Assembly (NCBI GenBank): GCA_905198295.1
Contig: CAJKBW010000020.1
Span: 1 to 38,187, forward strand
Reading direction: 5' to 3'
DNA length: 38,187 bases
DNA from: an uncultured Oscillospiraceae bacterium
Lineage (GTDB): Bacteria; Bacillota; Clostridia; Oscillospirales; Acutalibacteraceae
The notes under the pieces were generated by a model, which was not told the DNA's origin, made no database searches, and saw only the letters and a list, made by a program, of their open reading frames with translations. Below are positions 1-7,798 of the stretch, in pieces. The position numbers and the translations under genes are program-made. How positions within the stretch are numbered: the stretch's first letter is position 1; every line of letters starts with the position of its first letter.

Positions 1-7
1 CTGTAAA

Positions 8-48
8 GCAAAAACCGGATGCTGCATTTTACAGCATCCGGTTTTTGC
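8..48. terminator. Bidirectional hairpin terminator
   Basis: A perfect 17-bp inverted repeat (8-24 against 32-48, loop 25-31) carries an A-run on one arm and a T-run on the other, so it can end transcription from either side. It lies 12 bases past the stop codon of the recombinase gene and probably ends that transcript as well as a gene to the left of the window. Confidence 0.85.
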
Positions 49-59
49 TTATGCCGATT

Positions 60-1070
60 TTAAGAATCCTTCGATTTTGTGCGCTCAGCCGCGGCCGCCG
101 GTTTTGCCTTGACATGCGACAGCGGATTGTCCTCTGCCGCTTTCCGGATTTGTTCACTGGAAAGGTGCGTATAAATTTCTGTCGTCCCCAAATTTTCATG
201 GCCGAGAATATCCTTCAAGACCCGTATATCCACGCCGCCGTGCTGATACATCAGCGTGGCGGCGGTATGCCGCAGCTTATGTGTAGATAAATTCTCCGCA
301 CCCGGAATATGTTTCAGATAGCCTTTAACGACATAATGAACGCCCTGAAGGCTGATTCGCTGATTCAAACGGCTTAAAAATAAAGCGTGCTTATCTTTGA
401 CGTCTTCCGTTGGACGCACCTTTAAATATCGTTTAATGGCATCCTGACAGGCTTCATTAAGATAGATTATACGTTCTTTATTGCCTTTCCCGCGTATACG
501 AAGCATGTGATCCTGGGTGATGTCCTCAAGGTTTATTCCGGCTAACTCCGCACGGCGCAAGCCGCAGTTGAGCAGCAGTGTCAGCATACAGTAATCCCGT
601 TCGGCAAATTCACCATTCGCGCTCTGCAGAAGATCAAGGCTTTGTTCCAGTGTCAAGAATTTCGGCAACGCTTTTTTGGTTTTCGGTGTATCCAGGTTTT
701 GTACGGGATTGTGTTCAAGCTGATGCGTGTAGTCGGTTAAATGACGAAAAAAGACACGCAGCGAAGTTGTTTTGCGGGCACGTGTTTTGTTGCAGTTGCC
801 GCGTTCATTCTTTATGTAATTCATGTATTCGTAGACGTCATTTATTGTAACGCTTCGGATCAGATCAATATCCACATCCGCAATGGAAATAGCATCCCAG
901 TCCGTATCGGCGGGTATAAGCCCGCGGCTGAGCTTAATATAACGGAAAAAGGTTCGGAGATCGATAAAATATTCATCAACCGTTTTGGAAGAGCGGCCTT
1001 TAATGGTTTCCATATAACCCAAAAATTCCTGAAGAATCGGCGGAGCCTGCTGAAAGTAATCTTTACGCAT
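60..1070 (-). CDS. Tyrosine recombinase, XerC/XerD family
   Basis: This is a 336-residue site-specific DNA recombinase. The N-terminal SAM-like core-binding domain covers about residues 10-125 and the catalytic domain about 135-310. The family's catalytic residues are all visible: Arg172 in GLRRAEL, Lys195 in RGKGNKER, His264 and Arg267 in HKLRH, His291 in LGHENLG and the nucleophile Tyr300 in EIYTH. The protein is somewhat longer than XerC/XerD (about 300 residues) because of a Lys/Ala-rich tail after the catalytic Tyr. By family, the role is resolution of chromosome dimers at dif or a related housekeeping recombination. No attachment site or cargo was seen next to it, so a phage or transposon integrase is less likely. 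The ATG lacks a good ribosome site. The promoter overlaps a 36-bp palindrome, which points to regulated expression. I cannot tell XerC from XerD without alignment. Confidence 0.88.
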   Translation of the reverse strand: MRKDYFQQAPPILQEFLGYMETIKGRSSKTVDEYFIDLRTFFRYIKLSRGLIPADTDWDAISIADVDIDLIRSVTINDVYEYMNYIKNERGNCNKTRARKTTSLRVFFRHLTDYTHQLEHNPVQNLDTPKTKKALPKFLTLEQSLDLLQSANGEFAERDYCMLTLLLNCGLRRAELAGINLEDITQDHMLRIRGKGNKERIIYLNEACQDAIKRYLKVRPTEDVKDKHALFLSRLNQRISLQGVHYVVKGYLKHIPGAENLSTHKLRHTAATLMYQHGGVDIRVLKDILGHENLGTTEIYTHLSSEQIRKAAEDNPLSHVKAKPAAAAERTKSKDS

Positions 1071-1092
1071 ACATCAGAGCGGCTTTATAGGA

Positions 1093-1121
1093 TTTATAGA
1101 ATAAGGACAGCCTCCCCTCAA
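1093..1121 (-). promoter_or_regulatory. Candidate promoter of the Xer-type recombinase
   Basis: Reading the minus strand, a -35 TTGAGG (1116-1121) and a -10 TATAAA (1093-1098) are separated by 17 bases, about 25 bases before the ATG. The -35 box lies at the edge of the palindrome at 1117-1152, so a protein bound there would cover the promoter. Confidence 0.5.
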
Positions 1122-1152
1122 CTATACAAAATATTCATTTTGTATAGTTGAG
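1117..1152. repeat. 36-bp perfect palindrome, candidate operator
   Basis: Two 16-base arms (1117-1132 and 1137-1152) are exact reverse complements around the 4-base centre ATTC. Each arm reads CTCAACTATACAAAAT from its outer end. Neither side has a T-run, so it does not look like a terminator for the upstream helicase gene. It abuts the -35 box of the recombinase promoter, as an operator would. I do not recognise the binding protein. About 75 bases between it and the helicase stop codon hold nothing recognisable. Confidence 0.6.
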
Positions 1153-1227
1153 TCTGGCGTATCCATACCCTCAAGCCTTTCTCTTTCTTCCTCCCTTCAT
1201 CACCTGTACTCCGATTCAAAGATCAAT

Positions 1228-4200
1228 TCAGTCAAAAAAACTGAGCTGTTTTGCTTTCGGCAAAGGACGATAATCCGCTGTTTGTCCGAATTTGCACAAT
1301 GACACTGGAATATCGTGCAGAAAAACGGATTCGTCCTTCTGTGTCAGCAGAATGAGTTCTTCTTTAGCGCGGGTCATTCCCACATAAAAAAGCCGGCGCT
1401 CTTCTTCCGGATCGGTCATACGCCCAGGGGCTTCCAACGGAATGCTGCCTCGTTTAACACCACAAAGAAAAACCACCGGAAACTCCAGTCCCTTTGAACC
1501 GTGCAGAGTCATCAGCGTTACCGCGTCAGGCGTATACTGTTTTCCTCCGCTGCGCTGAACATCGCCTTCCGCACCAAGCGTAAGCTCTTGCAAAAAAGAT
1601 TGCAGATGCCGATGCAGCACGGCCATATGCGCCAAGCGATCAAGTGCGGGCGTAATGACGATTTCCAGATCGTGCAGAAGATCCTCAATAAGAAGATGCG
1701 GTTCCTCGGTTAATCTCGCCTTATATTGTGTATACATAACCAGCCAGCAGCGTACGGATTCCTCTTTTTCCAAAGCACTCCCCTCTGCCAGCGCAGCGGG
1801 CGTCATCTTTTCCTTGCGAATCGCAGCAAGTGTGTCTTTCCCGCAATTCCACAGCATCTTCAAACATATTTGGAGCGATGCGCTGTCCTGTGGCTCAACG
1901 AGCGTACGGAAGAAACCCAGTACGCCGCGCACCAGGCTATCGGACAGCACGTCGTCACGACCGGTTACCACATACGGTATGCTCTCGATCCGCAGACATT
2001 TCTCGAGCAGCTCAGCCTGTCGATGCGTGCGGTATAATACCGCTATATCCGAAAAGGACCGCACATGCCGATCGTGACTGCCGGCCTGTGCCTCCAGCAT
2101 ATCAATACCGCCCACCATACGGCCGATTTCCTTGGCGAGATAAACCGCTTCGGCAAAATCGTCTTCTGCCCGCATAACCAGAATCGGTGCGCCGCTTTCC
2201 CGCTGCGCCTGCAGTGTGGGCTGGGCATCTGCCGTATGATTTTTAGCGATTGCCCCTAAAGCCCCCTGCACAATTTCCGGCGTCGATCGATAGTTGCGCA
2301 GCAGACGAATGGTAGAGAGTTCGGCATATGTCCCGGCCAGACGATCGAAGCAATGGGCATCCGCGCCGCGGAAACCATAAATAGACTGGTCCGGGTCGCC
2401 AATCACAAACAGCGTTTTTCCCTGACGACTCCAAGCCATGATCAGACGATACTGCAGTTCATCAATATCCTGGAATTCATCGACCAGCAGATGTGTGAAT
2501 TGCGGATAAACAGTTCCCGCTTCACACCGTTCCAGAACCCGCAGCAGCAGGTCGTCGAAATCACAAGCGTTGATCGTTTGCAGGCGCTGCGTATAGAGGG
2601 CGAAAGCGTTCGGATCAAGATCCGTTTCGGTTGTGCCGTTTTTCTGTCGGGAAACCGCCTGGAGAAACCGCTTGGGAGACTGCTTGCAGTGGCATTCCTG
2701 CAGAACTTCAGCTGCGATAATCTGCGCTTCTTCCTCATCAATGAGCGTAATGTTTTCCAGCAGATGCAGACAAAGCGAATGGAAGGTGCCTATATGCATC
2801 GCTTTTGCCGCTGTGCGTCCCAAAACCTTTTCCAGACGCTCACGCATCTCTGCCGCTGCTTTATTGGTAAAGGTTACCGCCGTGATATCGGCCGGCTTTA
2901 CGCCTTTTTCCTTTACCATGTACTGAATACGCGACACCAGCGTTTTGGTTTTGCCCGTGCCCGGGCCGGCGATAACAGCCGTAACAGCAGCTGTACTTTG
3001 CACCGCCTTCTGCTGTTCGGCATTCGGCTCTTCGGCTTTGTGCAAAGGTACGGCAGGCACCTCTTTTTTCTTTTTGACGGCAGCAGATTTTTGTGCCTGC
3101 GCTTTCCCGTGAACGGCCGGCTGCCCCGGAAAAAAGCAAAGCTGTCCGCAAAGCTCTTCCCGTTCCTCTTCGCTGAGGATCTGCACACGGCCGTATTCCC
3201 CGTCAAAGCCGGGCGTCAGATGCACCTTCCCTTGTCTTACCCGACGGATTCCTTCTGTAATGCATACACCGGCAGCCGTCTCAATTTCATCGAGCGGAAC
3301 ACGGCGAAGTATATCGAACTCCGAGCCGAGTGCATAAAGCATCTGTTCATATTGCGCCATCGTACGCTTACTTGCAGTGCTGGTGCCGGACGATGCAGCG
3401 ATCACCTCCGGCAAAGGGACCAGACTTTCAAAGGAAGCGGCATTCTCCGGACGATACCCTTCGGGGCGATCCGCCAGCTGCTGTGCGCGGTGCAGCACAC
3501 CGATAGTCAGCTTTTTGCCGCAGACCGGACACTTTCCGCTGTACCGATCCGCTTCCTCAGGGGTCAGGCATTGCTGACAATTGCGGTGACCGTCAAAATG
3601 ATATTTTCCTTCTTCCGGAAAAAACTCAATGGTTCCCGCCAGCTTTCCCCCCGCCTTGTCCCGGAGCGCCTGCATCATGGCGGGATACGCCATCGCTGTA
3701 TCAAACAGGTCCGCCTCTCGTCCAAGTTTAGCCGGAGAATGCGCATCCGAATGGGAGACAAGCGTGTACCTGTCCAGTGCCGAAAGCCGCCAGTTCATCG
3801 GCGGATCCGACGAGAGCCCGGTTTCCAGGGCGTGGATATGCCCGGTCAGATCTTCAAAACATTCTTCAATGGTATCAAACCCGGAAAAAGCGCCAAACAG
3901 AGAAAAGTGCGGCGTCCAGATATGCGCCGGGATAAATTCAGCCTCCGGACAGACATCAAGGGTGATTTCCAGCAAGTCGCGGCTGTCCAGCCCCAGTATA
4001 GGACGCCCATCCGAATGGATATTCCCTATTCTTTCCAGACGGAGGGCCAGCTGCTCCGCCGCCTCCAGGCTGGGCAGCAAAATCACATTATGCACCTTGC
4101 GCACCCTGCCGTTTTTCTTGTAAATCGAGCTGATTTCACCGGATACCATAAAGCGCGGCGTTTCCTGCGCAAACGCACCATCGGCATCCATTCTGTACGC

Positions 4201-4401
4201 CTCCTTAAGAGCGTACAGCCCATCTTCTGCCGGCGTCAGCTTTTCCTTGAGCTCCTCTCTCCAGGCCGGATGGGTAAAGTCCCCGGTGCCGATCACCTGA
4301 ATTCCCTTGCGGCGCGCCCACCATTCCAGCTGTTCCGGTATGCAGTCACGGCTGGTCGCACGGGAATAGCGGGAATGAATATGCAGGTCTGCAATCAACA
4401 T
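1228..4401 (-). CDS. Endonuclease Q-like PHP nuclease fused to UvrD-family helicase
   Basis: This 1057-residue protein joins two DNA-repair enzymes. Residues 1-395 match the endonuclease Q family of PHP metalloenzymes, which nick DNA 5' of deaminated bases. The metal ligands are visible as DLHIH (5-9), GTGDF (38-42), SGE (87-89), PAH (158-160) and SHSDAH (216-221), with a four-Cys zinc site at Cys275, Cys278, Cys291 and Cys294. A charged linker (about 430-458) leads into an SF1A helicase with Walker A GPGTGKT (479-485), motif II VDEFQD (640-645), GDPDQSIYGFRG (668-679) and, near the C-terminus, TLHGSKGLEF and FYVGMTRAKEEL. I chose the ATG at 4401, just before the PHP strand and behind GGAGAAGGGGAG, rather than the in-frame start at 4440. 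It lies 70 bases after the Na/Pi transporter stop and may share its transcript. Inferred role: incision and unwinding at deaminated lesions. Confidence 0.87.
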   Translation of the reverse strand: MLIADLHIHSRYSRATSRDCIPEQLEWWARRKGIQVIGTGDFTHPAWREELKEKLTPAEDGLYALKEAYRMDADGAFAQETPRFMVSGEISSIYKKNGRVRKVHNVILLPSLEAAEQLALRLERIGNIHSDGRPILGLDSRDLLEITLDVCPEAEFIPAHIWTPHFSLFGAFSGFDTIEECFEDLTGHIHALETGLSSDPPMNWRLSALDRYTLVSHSDAHSPAKLGREADLFDTAMAYPAMMQALRDKAGGKLAGTIEFFPEEGKYHFDGHRNCQQCLTPEEADRYSGKCPVCGKKLTIGVLHRAQQLADRPEGYRPENAASFESLVPLPEVIAASSGTSTASKRTMAQYEQMLYALGSEFDILRRVPLDEIETAAGVCITEGIRRVRQGKVHLTPGFDGEYGRVQILSEEEREELCGQLCFFPGQPAVHGKAQAQKSAAVKKKKEVPAVPLHKAEEPNAEQQKAVQSTAAVTAVIAGPGTGKTKTLVSRIQYMVKEKGVKPADITAVTFTNKAAAEMRERLEKVLGRTAAKAMHIGTFHSLCLHLLENITLIDEEEAQIIAAEVLQECHCKQSPKRFLQAVSRQKNGTTETDLDPNAFALYTQRLQTINACDFDDLLLRVLERCEAGTVYPQFTHLLVDEFQDIDELQYRLIMAWSRQGKTLFVIGDPDQSIYGFRGADAHCFDRLAGTYAELSTIRLLRNYRSTPEIVQGALGAIAKNHTADAQPTLQAQRESGAPILVMRAEDDFAEAVYLAKEIGRMVGGIDMLEAQAGSHDRHVRSFSDIAVLYRTHRQAELLEKCLRIESIPYVVTGRDDVLSDSLVRGVLGFFRTLVEPQDSASLQICLKMLWNCGKDTLAAIRKEKMTPAALAEGSALEKEESVRCWLVMYTQYKARLTEEPHLLIEDLLHDLEIVITPALDRLAHMAVLHRHLQSFLQELTLGAEGDVQRSGGKQYTPDAVTLMTLHGSKGLEFPVVFLCGVKRGSIPLEAPGRMTDPEEERRLFYVGMTRAKEELILLTQKDESVFLHDIPVSLCKFGQTADYRPLPKAKQLSFFD

Positions 4402-4471
4402 GTTGTACGTCTCCCCTTCTCCTGCCCAAAACAGTGACATCCTTGTAAATCCGTTCGGGGGTCTTCACACG

Positions 4472-6103
4472 CTATATTTCCCGGGCAATGGTAGTCCCTC
4501 TCCTGGCCGCCCAGGCAATATTATACGCATGATCGCCGACACGCTCCAGATCGTGCAGTGCCTTAGCAAAGACAATGCCGGGCTCCGTGTGGCATTCTTT
4601 AGCCCGCAGACGGGCAATGTGGTTATCCTGTGACTGGAGCGTAAGAGCATCGATGTTCTCTTCCAGCGCATGAAATTCCCGTGCTTCCTCGTCGGTAAGG
4701 TTATGGCGCAGAAATGCCCCCATCGCCCGATCAAGCAGCAGCAGGTTTTTATCATAAATCTCCTGGATTTCCGCCTTGGCTGCAGATGAGTATACCAGCC
4801 CCTTGTCCACAAAAAGTGCGGTTTTCTCCACAAGGTTCAATGCGTGATCACCGATTCGTTCCAGATCGTTAATGACGTGAAAAATTCTGCCGACGTATTC
4901 GGACGCCTCGTCCGGCAGTTCCATAGCGTTGAACTTGACTAAAAAGTCGGTAATCGCATGATTGAGATAATTGATCAGCTCTTCCTGCTCCTTCACAAGC
5001 TGAGCCTTGCTGAGATCGTTTTCAATCAGCCCTTCCGCCGCCATAACAAAATTATTGCGGGCAAGCCTGCCCATCCGCTCGACCTCTTTCTGCACCTGAA
5101 GCAGCGTTGTACTCGGTGCGGTAGCGAGGTTAGTATCGATATACAGCAGCCGGCGTTCACTCTCGTGCGCCTTTTTGGGGACAAACCGGTAAGAAAGCCG
5201 TACGATAGCTTTGGTGAAGGGCAGCAGAACGAACGCTGTGACCACCTTAAAGATGATATGGCAAATGGACACCTGCACCATGGCGTTTGACGACAAAGAG
5301 GCAATCCATTCCGTATAGGGGGTGAACAGCGTCAAAGGCATAAACAGAACCGCGCCGAAGAGGTTGTAAATAAAATAGATGCAGGCCGCGCGCTTGGCGT
5401 TGTTTTTCGCGTTGATGGCGGATAAAAAGGGCGGCACTGCCGAGCCGATGTTGATGCCGCAGATCAGATAGGACGCAAAATGAATCGGCATAAGCCCCTG
5501 CAGGGCAAGCGCCTGCAATACGCCTACCGCTGCCGAGGAGGATTGAATCACCGCGCACAGAAGTGTTCCCACCAGCAGACCGACAATCGGGTTGCTGGCG
5601 GTCGTGATGAAATTCTGAAAGCCGGGAGAATCCTTGAGAAAAGCCATCGATGCGCTCATGGTATGTAGTCCCTGAAACAGGATGCCGAAGCCCAGAATAA
5701 CCTGCCCGATATGCCTGCGCGTAACCTTTTTGCAGTAAAGGCACAAAACCGCACCAATGCCGATACACAGCGGGGCAATCGCGCTGACATCCAATGCAAT
5801 CAGTACGCTGGTTACTGTAGTACCGATATTGGCGCCGATAATCACACCTGTTGCCTGTGCCAGATCCATGATTCCCGCATTCAGAAAACCCATAACCATA
5901 ACCGTGGTGGCTGAGGACGACTGAATAACAGCGGTTACCAGTACACCAAGCAGGAAGCCCAGAAGAGGATTCCGCGTCAGCTTTTCCATCAGACGGTTCA
6001 TCTTGGCGCCAGCTGCCGCTTCCAGACCGTCTCCCATATATTTCATACCAAAAAGAAAGGCGCCCAGCCCTCCTAACAGGGCAATCAGATTTGTCCATCC
6101 CAT
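4472..6103 (-). CDS. Na+/phosphate cotransporter with C-terminal PhoU domain
   Basis: This 543-residue inner-membrane protein belongs to the NptA/PNaS family, which takes up phosphate with sodium. The membrane half (about 1-310) contains the duplicated family signature: QSSSATT at 61-67 and QSSSAAV at 187-193, each followed by a Gly-Asn-Ile-Gly element (GANIGTT near 90, GINIGS near 216). The cytoplasmic half (about 340-540) is a PhoU-like helical bundle with two repeats of the type ERIGDHALN and ERVGDHAYN, which in relatives senses phosphate status. Length and architecture match bacterial members. A strong promoter lies about 50 bases upstream. The ribosome site is weak, but the N-terminus aligns well with the usual start of the family. 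The next gene on the strand, the nuclease-helicase fusion, begins 70 bases later. Confidence 0.92.
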   Translation of the reverse strand: MGWTNLIALLGGLGAFLFGMKYMGDGLEAAAGAKMNRLMEKLTRNPLLGFLLGVLVTAVIQSSSATTVMVMGFLNAGIMDLAQATGVIIGANIGTTVTSVLIALDVSAIAPLCIGIGAVLCLYCKKVTRRHIGQVILGFGILFQGLHTMSASMAFLKDSPGFQNFITTASNPIVGLLVGTLLCAVIQSSSAAVGVLQALALQGLMPIHFASYLICGINIGSAVPPFLSAINAKNNAKRAACIYFIYNLFGAVLFMPLTLFTPYTEWIASLSSNAMVQVSICHIIFKVVTAFVLLPFTKAIVRLSYRFVPKKAHESERRLLYIDTNLATAPSTTLLQVQKEVERMGRLARNNFVMAAEGLIENDLSKAQLVKEQEELINYLNHAITDFLVKFNAMELPDEASEYVGRIFHVINDLERIGDHALNLVEKTALFVDKGLVYSSAAKAEIQEIYDKNLLLLDRAMGAFLRHNLTDEEAREFHALEENIDALTLQSQDNHIARLRAKECHTEPGIVFAKALHDLERVGDHAYNIAWAARRGTTIAREI

Positions 6104-6151
6104 CCGCTTTGTGTCACGCCTTTCCCAATCCGCTTAATTTAACATTCTTTT

Positions 6152-6181
6152 ATCATACCGAAAAAAGTGTCGAATTGTCAA
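6152..6181 (-). promoter_or_regulatory. Promoter of the Na/Pi cotransporter gene
   Basis: On the minus strand a perfect -35 TTGACA (6176-6181) and -10 TATGAT (6152-6157) are 18 bases apart. The predicted transcript starts near 6145 and has a leader of about 40 bases. It sits in the 115-base gap behind pyridoxal kinase, which shows no terminator. Confidence 0.75.
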
Positions 6182-6218
6182 GAATACGCCGGTTTAATTC
6201 GACTGAGGCTGTTTTGCA

Positions 6219-7061
6219 TCACGGCACAGAGGCCAGCGGCGTCAAATCACGCAAATGACGCTCGAATTCAACGCCGCGCCGCGGATCACTTTGCCGGGCG
6301 ATCGTGTCCCGTATACAGGAATACGTAAACTGTGTCGCCGTATCCGCGGCCTGGGCAGGGGGATTCCCCTGCAGCATGGCAGCCAATACGACAGCACTGA
6401 AGATATCACCGGTTCCGGGAAAAGACACCGGAAGGCGTTCGGTCAAGGCATAGGACACCTGTCCGCCGCAGCTGCAGGCACTGCCCAGCGTGTGCTCATC
6501 GAGCGCTACTCCTGTAATCACTAACGCCCGAACGCGCATATTTTCACGCAGACGCTTCATCAAGCGTTCCACGAAGGCAGGATCCCACGGTCCCTCACGG
6601 TACGGGATATCGGCCAGCAGCATGGCTTCGGTCATATTCGGCGTTAAAACATCCGCATCCCTTCCCCATTCCCGAATCGCCTGCACATGTTCTGCGCCAA
6701 AGCCTTTGTACAGCCGTCCGTGATCCGCCATAACCGGATCCACCAGCCGCATTACGGCAGGGTTTTGCGCAAACCAGCTGCGAAGAATATCGATTTGTGC
6801 GGTCGACCCCAGATAACCGGTACACAAAGCATCAAAAGTGATGTTTTCCCTTTGCCAGTGGGCAAAAATCGCCGGCATCTGCTCGGTGAGATCCAGAAAA
6901 GTATTCTGATGAAATCCGCCTGTATGGGTGGACAGCAGGGCGGTTGGAAGCACCGAACATTCGATGCCTGCTGCCGCGAAAATCGGCAGTATAGCAGTCA
7001 ACGAACAGCGACCGACACAGGATATGTCCTGTACAGCCAGGACGTGAGGCGGATTTTTCAT
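6219..7061 (-). CDS. pdxY: Pyridoxal/pyridoxamine kinase
   Basis: This 280-residue member of the ribokinase superfamily phosphorylates the 5'-hydroxyl of pyridoxal, pyridoxine or pyridoxamine with ATP, salvaging vitamin B6 in the cytosol. The N-terminus has the family substrate segment (VLAVQDISCVGRCS, then LLSTHTGGF near residue 45), VDPVMADHG lies mid-protein, and the anion-hole and catalytic base motif PGTGDIFSA appears near residue 215 with Asp as the base. Length is normal for PdxY/PdxK. The ATG at 7061 follows a good AAAGGAGA site. It is transcribed alone and divergently from the GNAT gene. PdxK and PdxY cannot be separated by eye, so the symbol is provisional. Confidence 0.87.
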   Translation of the reverse strand: MKNPPHVLAVQDISCVGRCSLTAILPIFAAAGIECSVLPTALLSTHTGGFHQNTFLDLTEQMPAIFAHWQRENITFDALCTGYLGSTAQIDILRSWFAQNPAVMRLVDPVMADHGRLYKGFGAEHVQAIREWGRDADVLTPNMTEAMLLADIPYREGPWDPAFVERLMKRLRENMRVRALVITGVALDEHTLGSACSCGGQVSYALTERLPVSFPGTGDIFSAVVLAAMLQGNPPAQAADTATQFTYSCIRDTIARQSDPRRGVEFERHLRDLTPLASVP

Positions 7062-7102
7062 GAAGGGATCTCCTTTGGTTTCTTTTCACACAAATATGTG
7101 GT

Positions 7103-7130
7103 ATACTATTTTTCCAAATTATCTCTGCAA
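7103..7130 (-). promoter_or_regulatory. Promoter of pyridoxal kinase, overlapping a plus-strand -10
   Basis: The minus strand reads TTGCAG (7125-7130), 16 bases, TAGTAT (7103-7108). The same bases read on the plus strand give TATACT (7102-7107), a likely -10 for the divergent acetyltransferase gene, whose -35 is poor. The two promoters would therefore compete for the same site. Confidence 0.5.
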
Positions 7131-7151
7131 CAGGAAGGAAGAGACAGGACG

Positions 7152-7598
7152 ATGATCAGAAAAATAATCGAAAGCGATCGGGATTGCGTACTGGAAATGA
7201 TGGAGGAGTTCTATCATTCCCCCGCCGTACTTCACCCGGTACCGTCGCATTTTTTTCGTCTGACGGTTGACGAAGCTCTGTCCGGCAGTCCCTACGCTGA
7301 ACTGTACCTGCTGTTCGGTGATAAAGACGGGAACCGGCCGGCCGGCTATGCCCTGATCGCCAAAACCTTTTCCAATGAAGCCGGCGGATTGGTGGTATGG
7401 CTGGAGGAACTGTATCTGCGGCCGGAGTTCCGCGGACACGGCTTGGGCAGCGCCTTTTTCGCTTTTATCGAGGACGCCTATCGCGGCAAAGCCGCGCGCC
7501 TGCGTTTGGAGGTAGAGGAAGACAATGTGTCTGCCCGACGTCTGTATGAACGCCTTGGCTATCAGCCGCTGCCTTATCTGCAGATGATTAAGGAATAA
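7152..7598 (+). CDS. GNAT-family N-acetyltransferase
   Basis: This is a 148-residue single-domain GNAT enzyme that transfers acetyl from acetyl-CoA to an unidentified amine. Strand beta4 and the acetyl-CoA loop are visible as WLEELYLRPEFRGHGLGSAFF (split by the RGHGLG pyrophosphate loop near residue 98), followed by the C-terminal element RLEVEEDNVSARRLYERLGY, in which the Asn and Tyr are typical of the family. The ATG at 7152 follows a purine-rich GGAAGGAAGAGA stretch. Earlier in-frame starts would overlap the kinase promoter and lack conserved sequence. A strong terminator follows at 7691. The substrate cannot be deduced. Confidence 0.85.
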   Translation: MIRKIIESDRDCVLEMMEEFYHSPAVLHPVPSHFFRLTVDEALSGSPYAELYLLFGDKDGNRPAGYALIAKTFSNEAGGLVVWLEELYLRPEFRGHGLGSAFFAFIEDAYRGKAARLRLEVEEDNVSARRLYERLGYQPLPYLQMIKE

Positions 7599-7690
7599 TC
7601 CCCGCCCGAAAATTGCGGCATGCAACCAGACGGGCTGCCACTGCACGTGCATATTTTATGTATCGTCAACGCCTGTCTGAACGTCGCTCT

Positions 7691-7740
7691 CCCCATCCGG
7701 CCGCCGCCTGAAACTTGGCGGCCGGATGGGGATTTTTTTA
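7691..7740 (+). terminator. Rho-independent terminator
   Basis: A 15-bp GC-rich stem (7691-7705 against 7717-7731, 11-base loop) is followed by ATTTTTTTA. It ends plus-strand transcription from the acetyltransferase gene. The minus-strand side has no T-run, so SpoVAF transcription is not obviously ended here. Confidence 0.85.
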
Positions 7741-7798
7741 TGCCAGATTTATTATACCCCTTGTCCCTTCTCCATTGCAACCTTCCCGTAAAAAAAGA

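Noticed and set aside
60..1070. The Xer-type gene as an integrase of a mobile element
   Set aside because: No attachment repeats, excision gene or cargo lie beside it, and its neighbours are housekeeping genes.
2353..4437. A 694-codon open frame on the plus strand
   Set aside because: It is antisense to the EndoQ-UvrD fusion, whose motifs are complete; the plus-strand translation has no recognisable domain.
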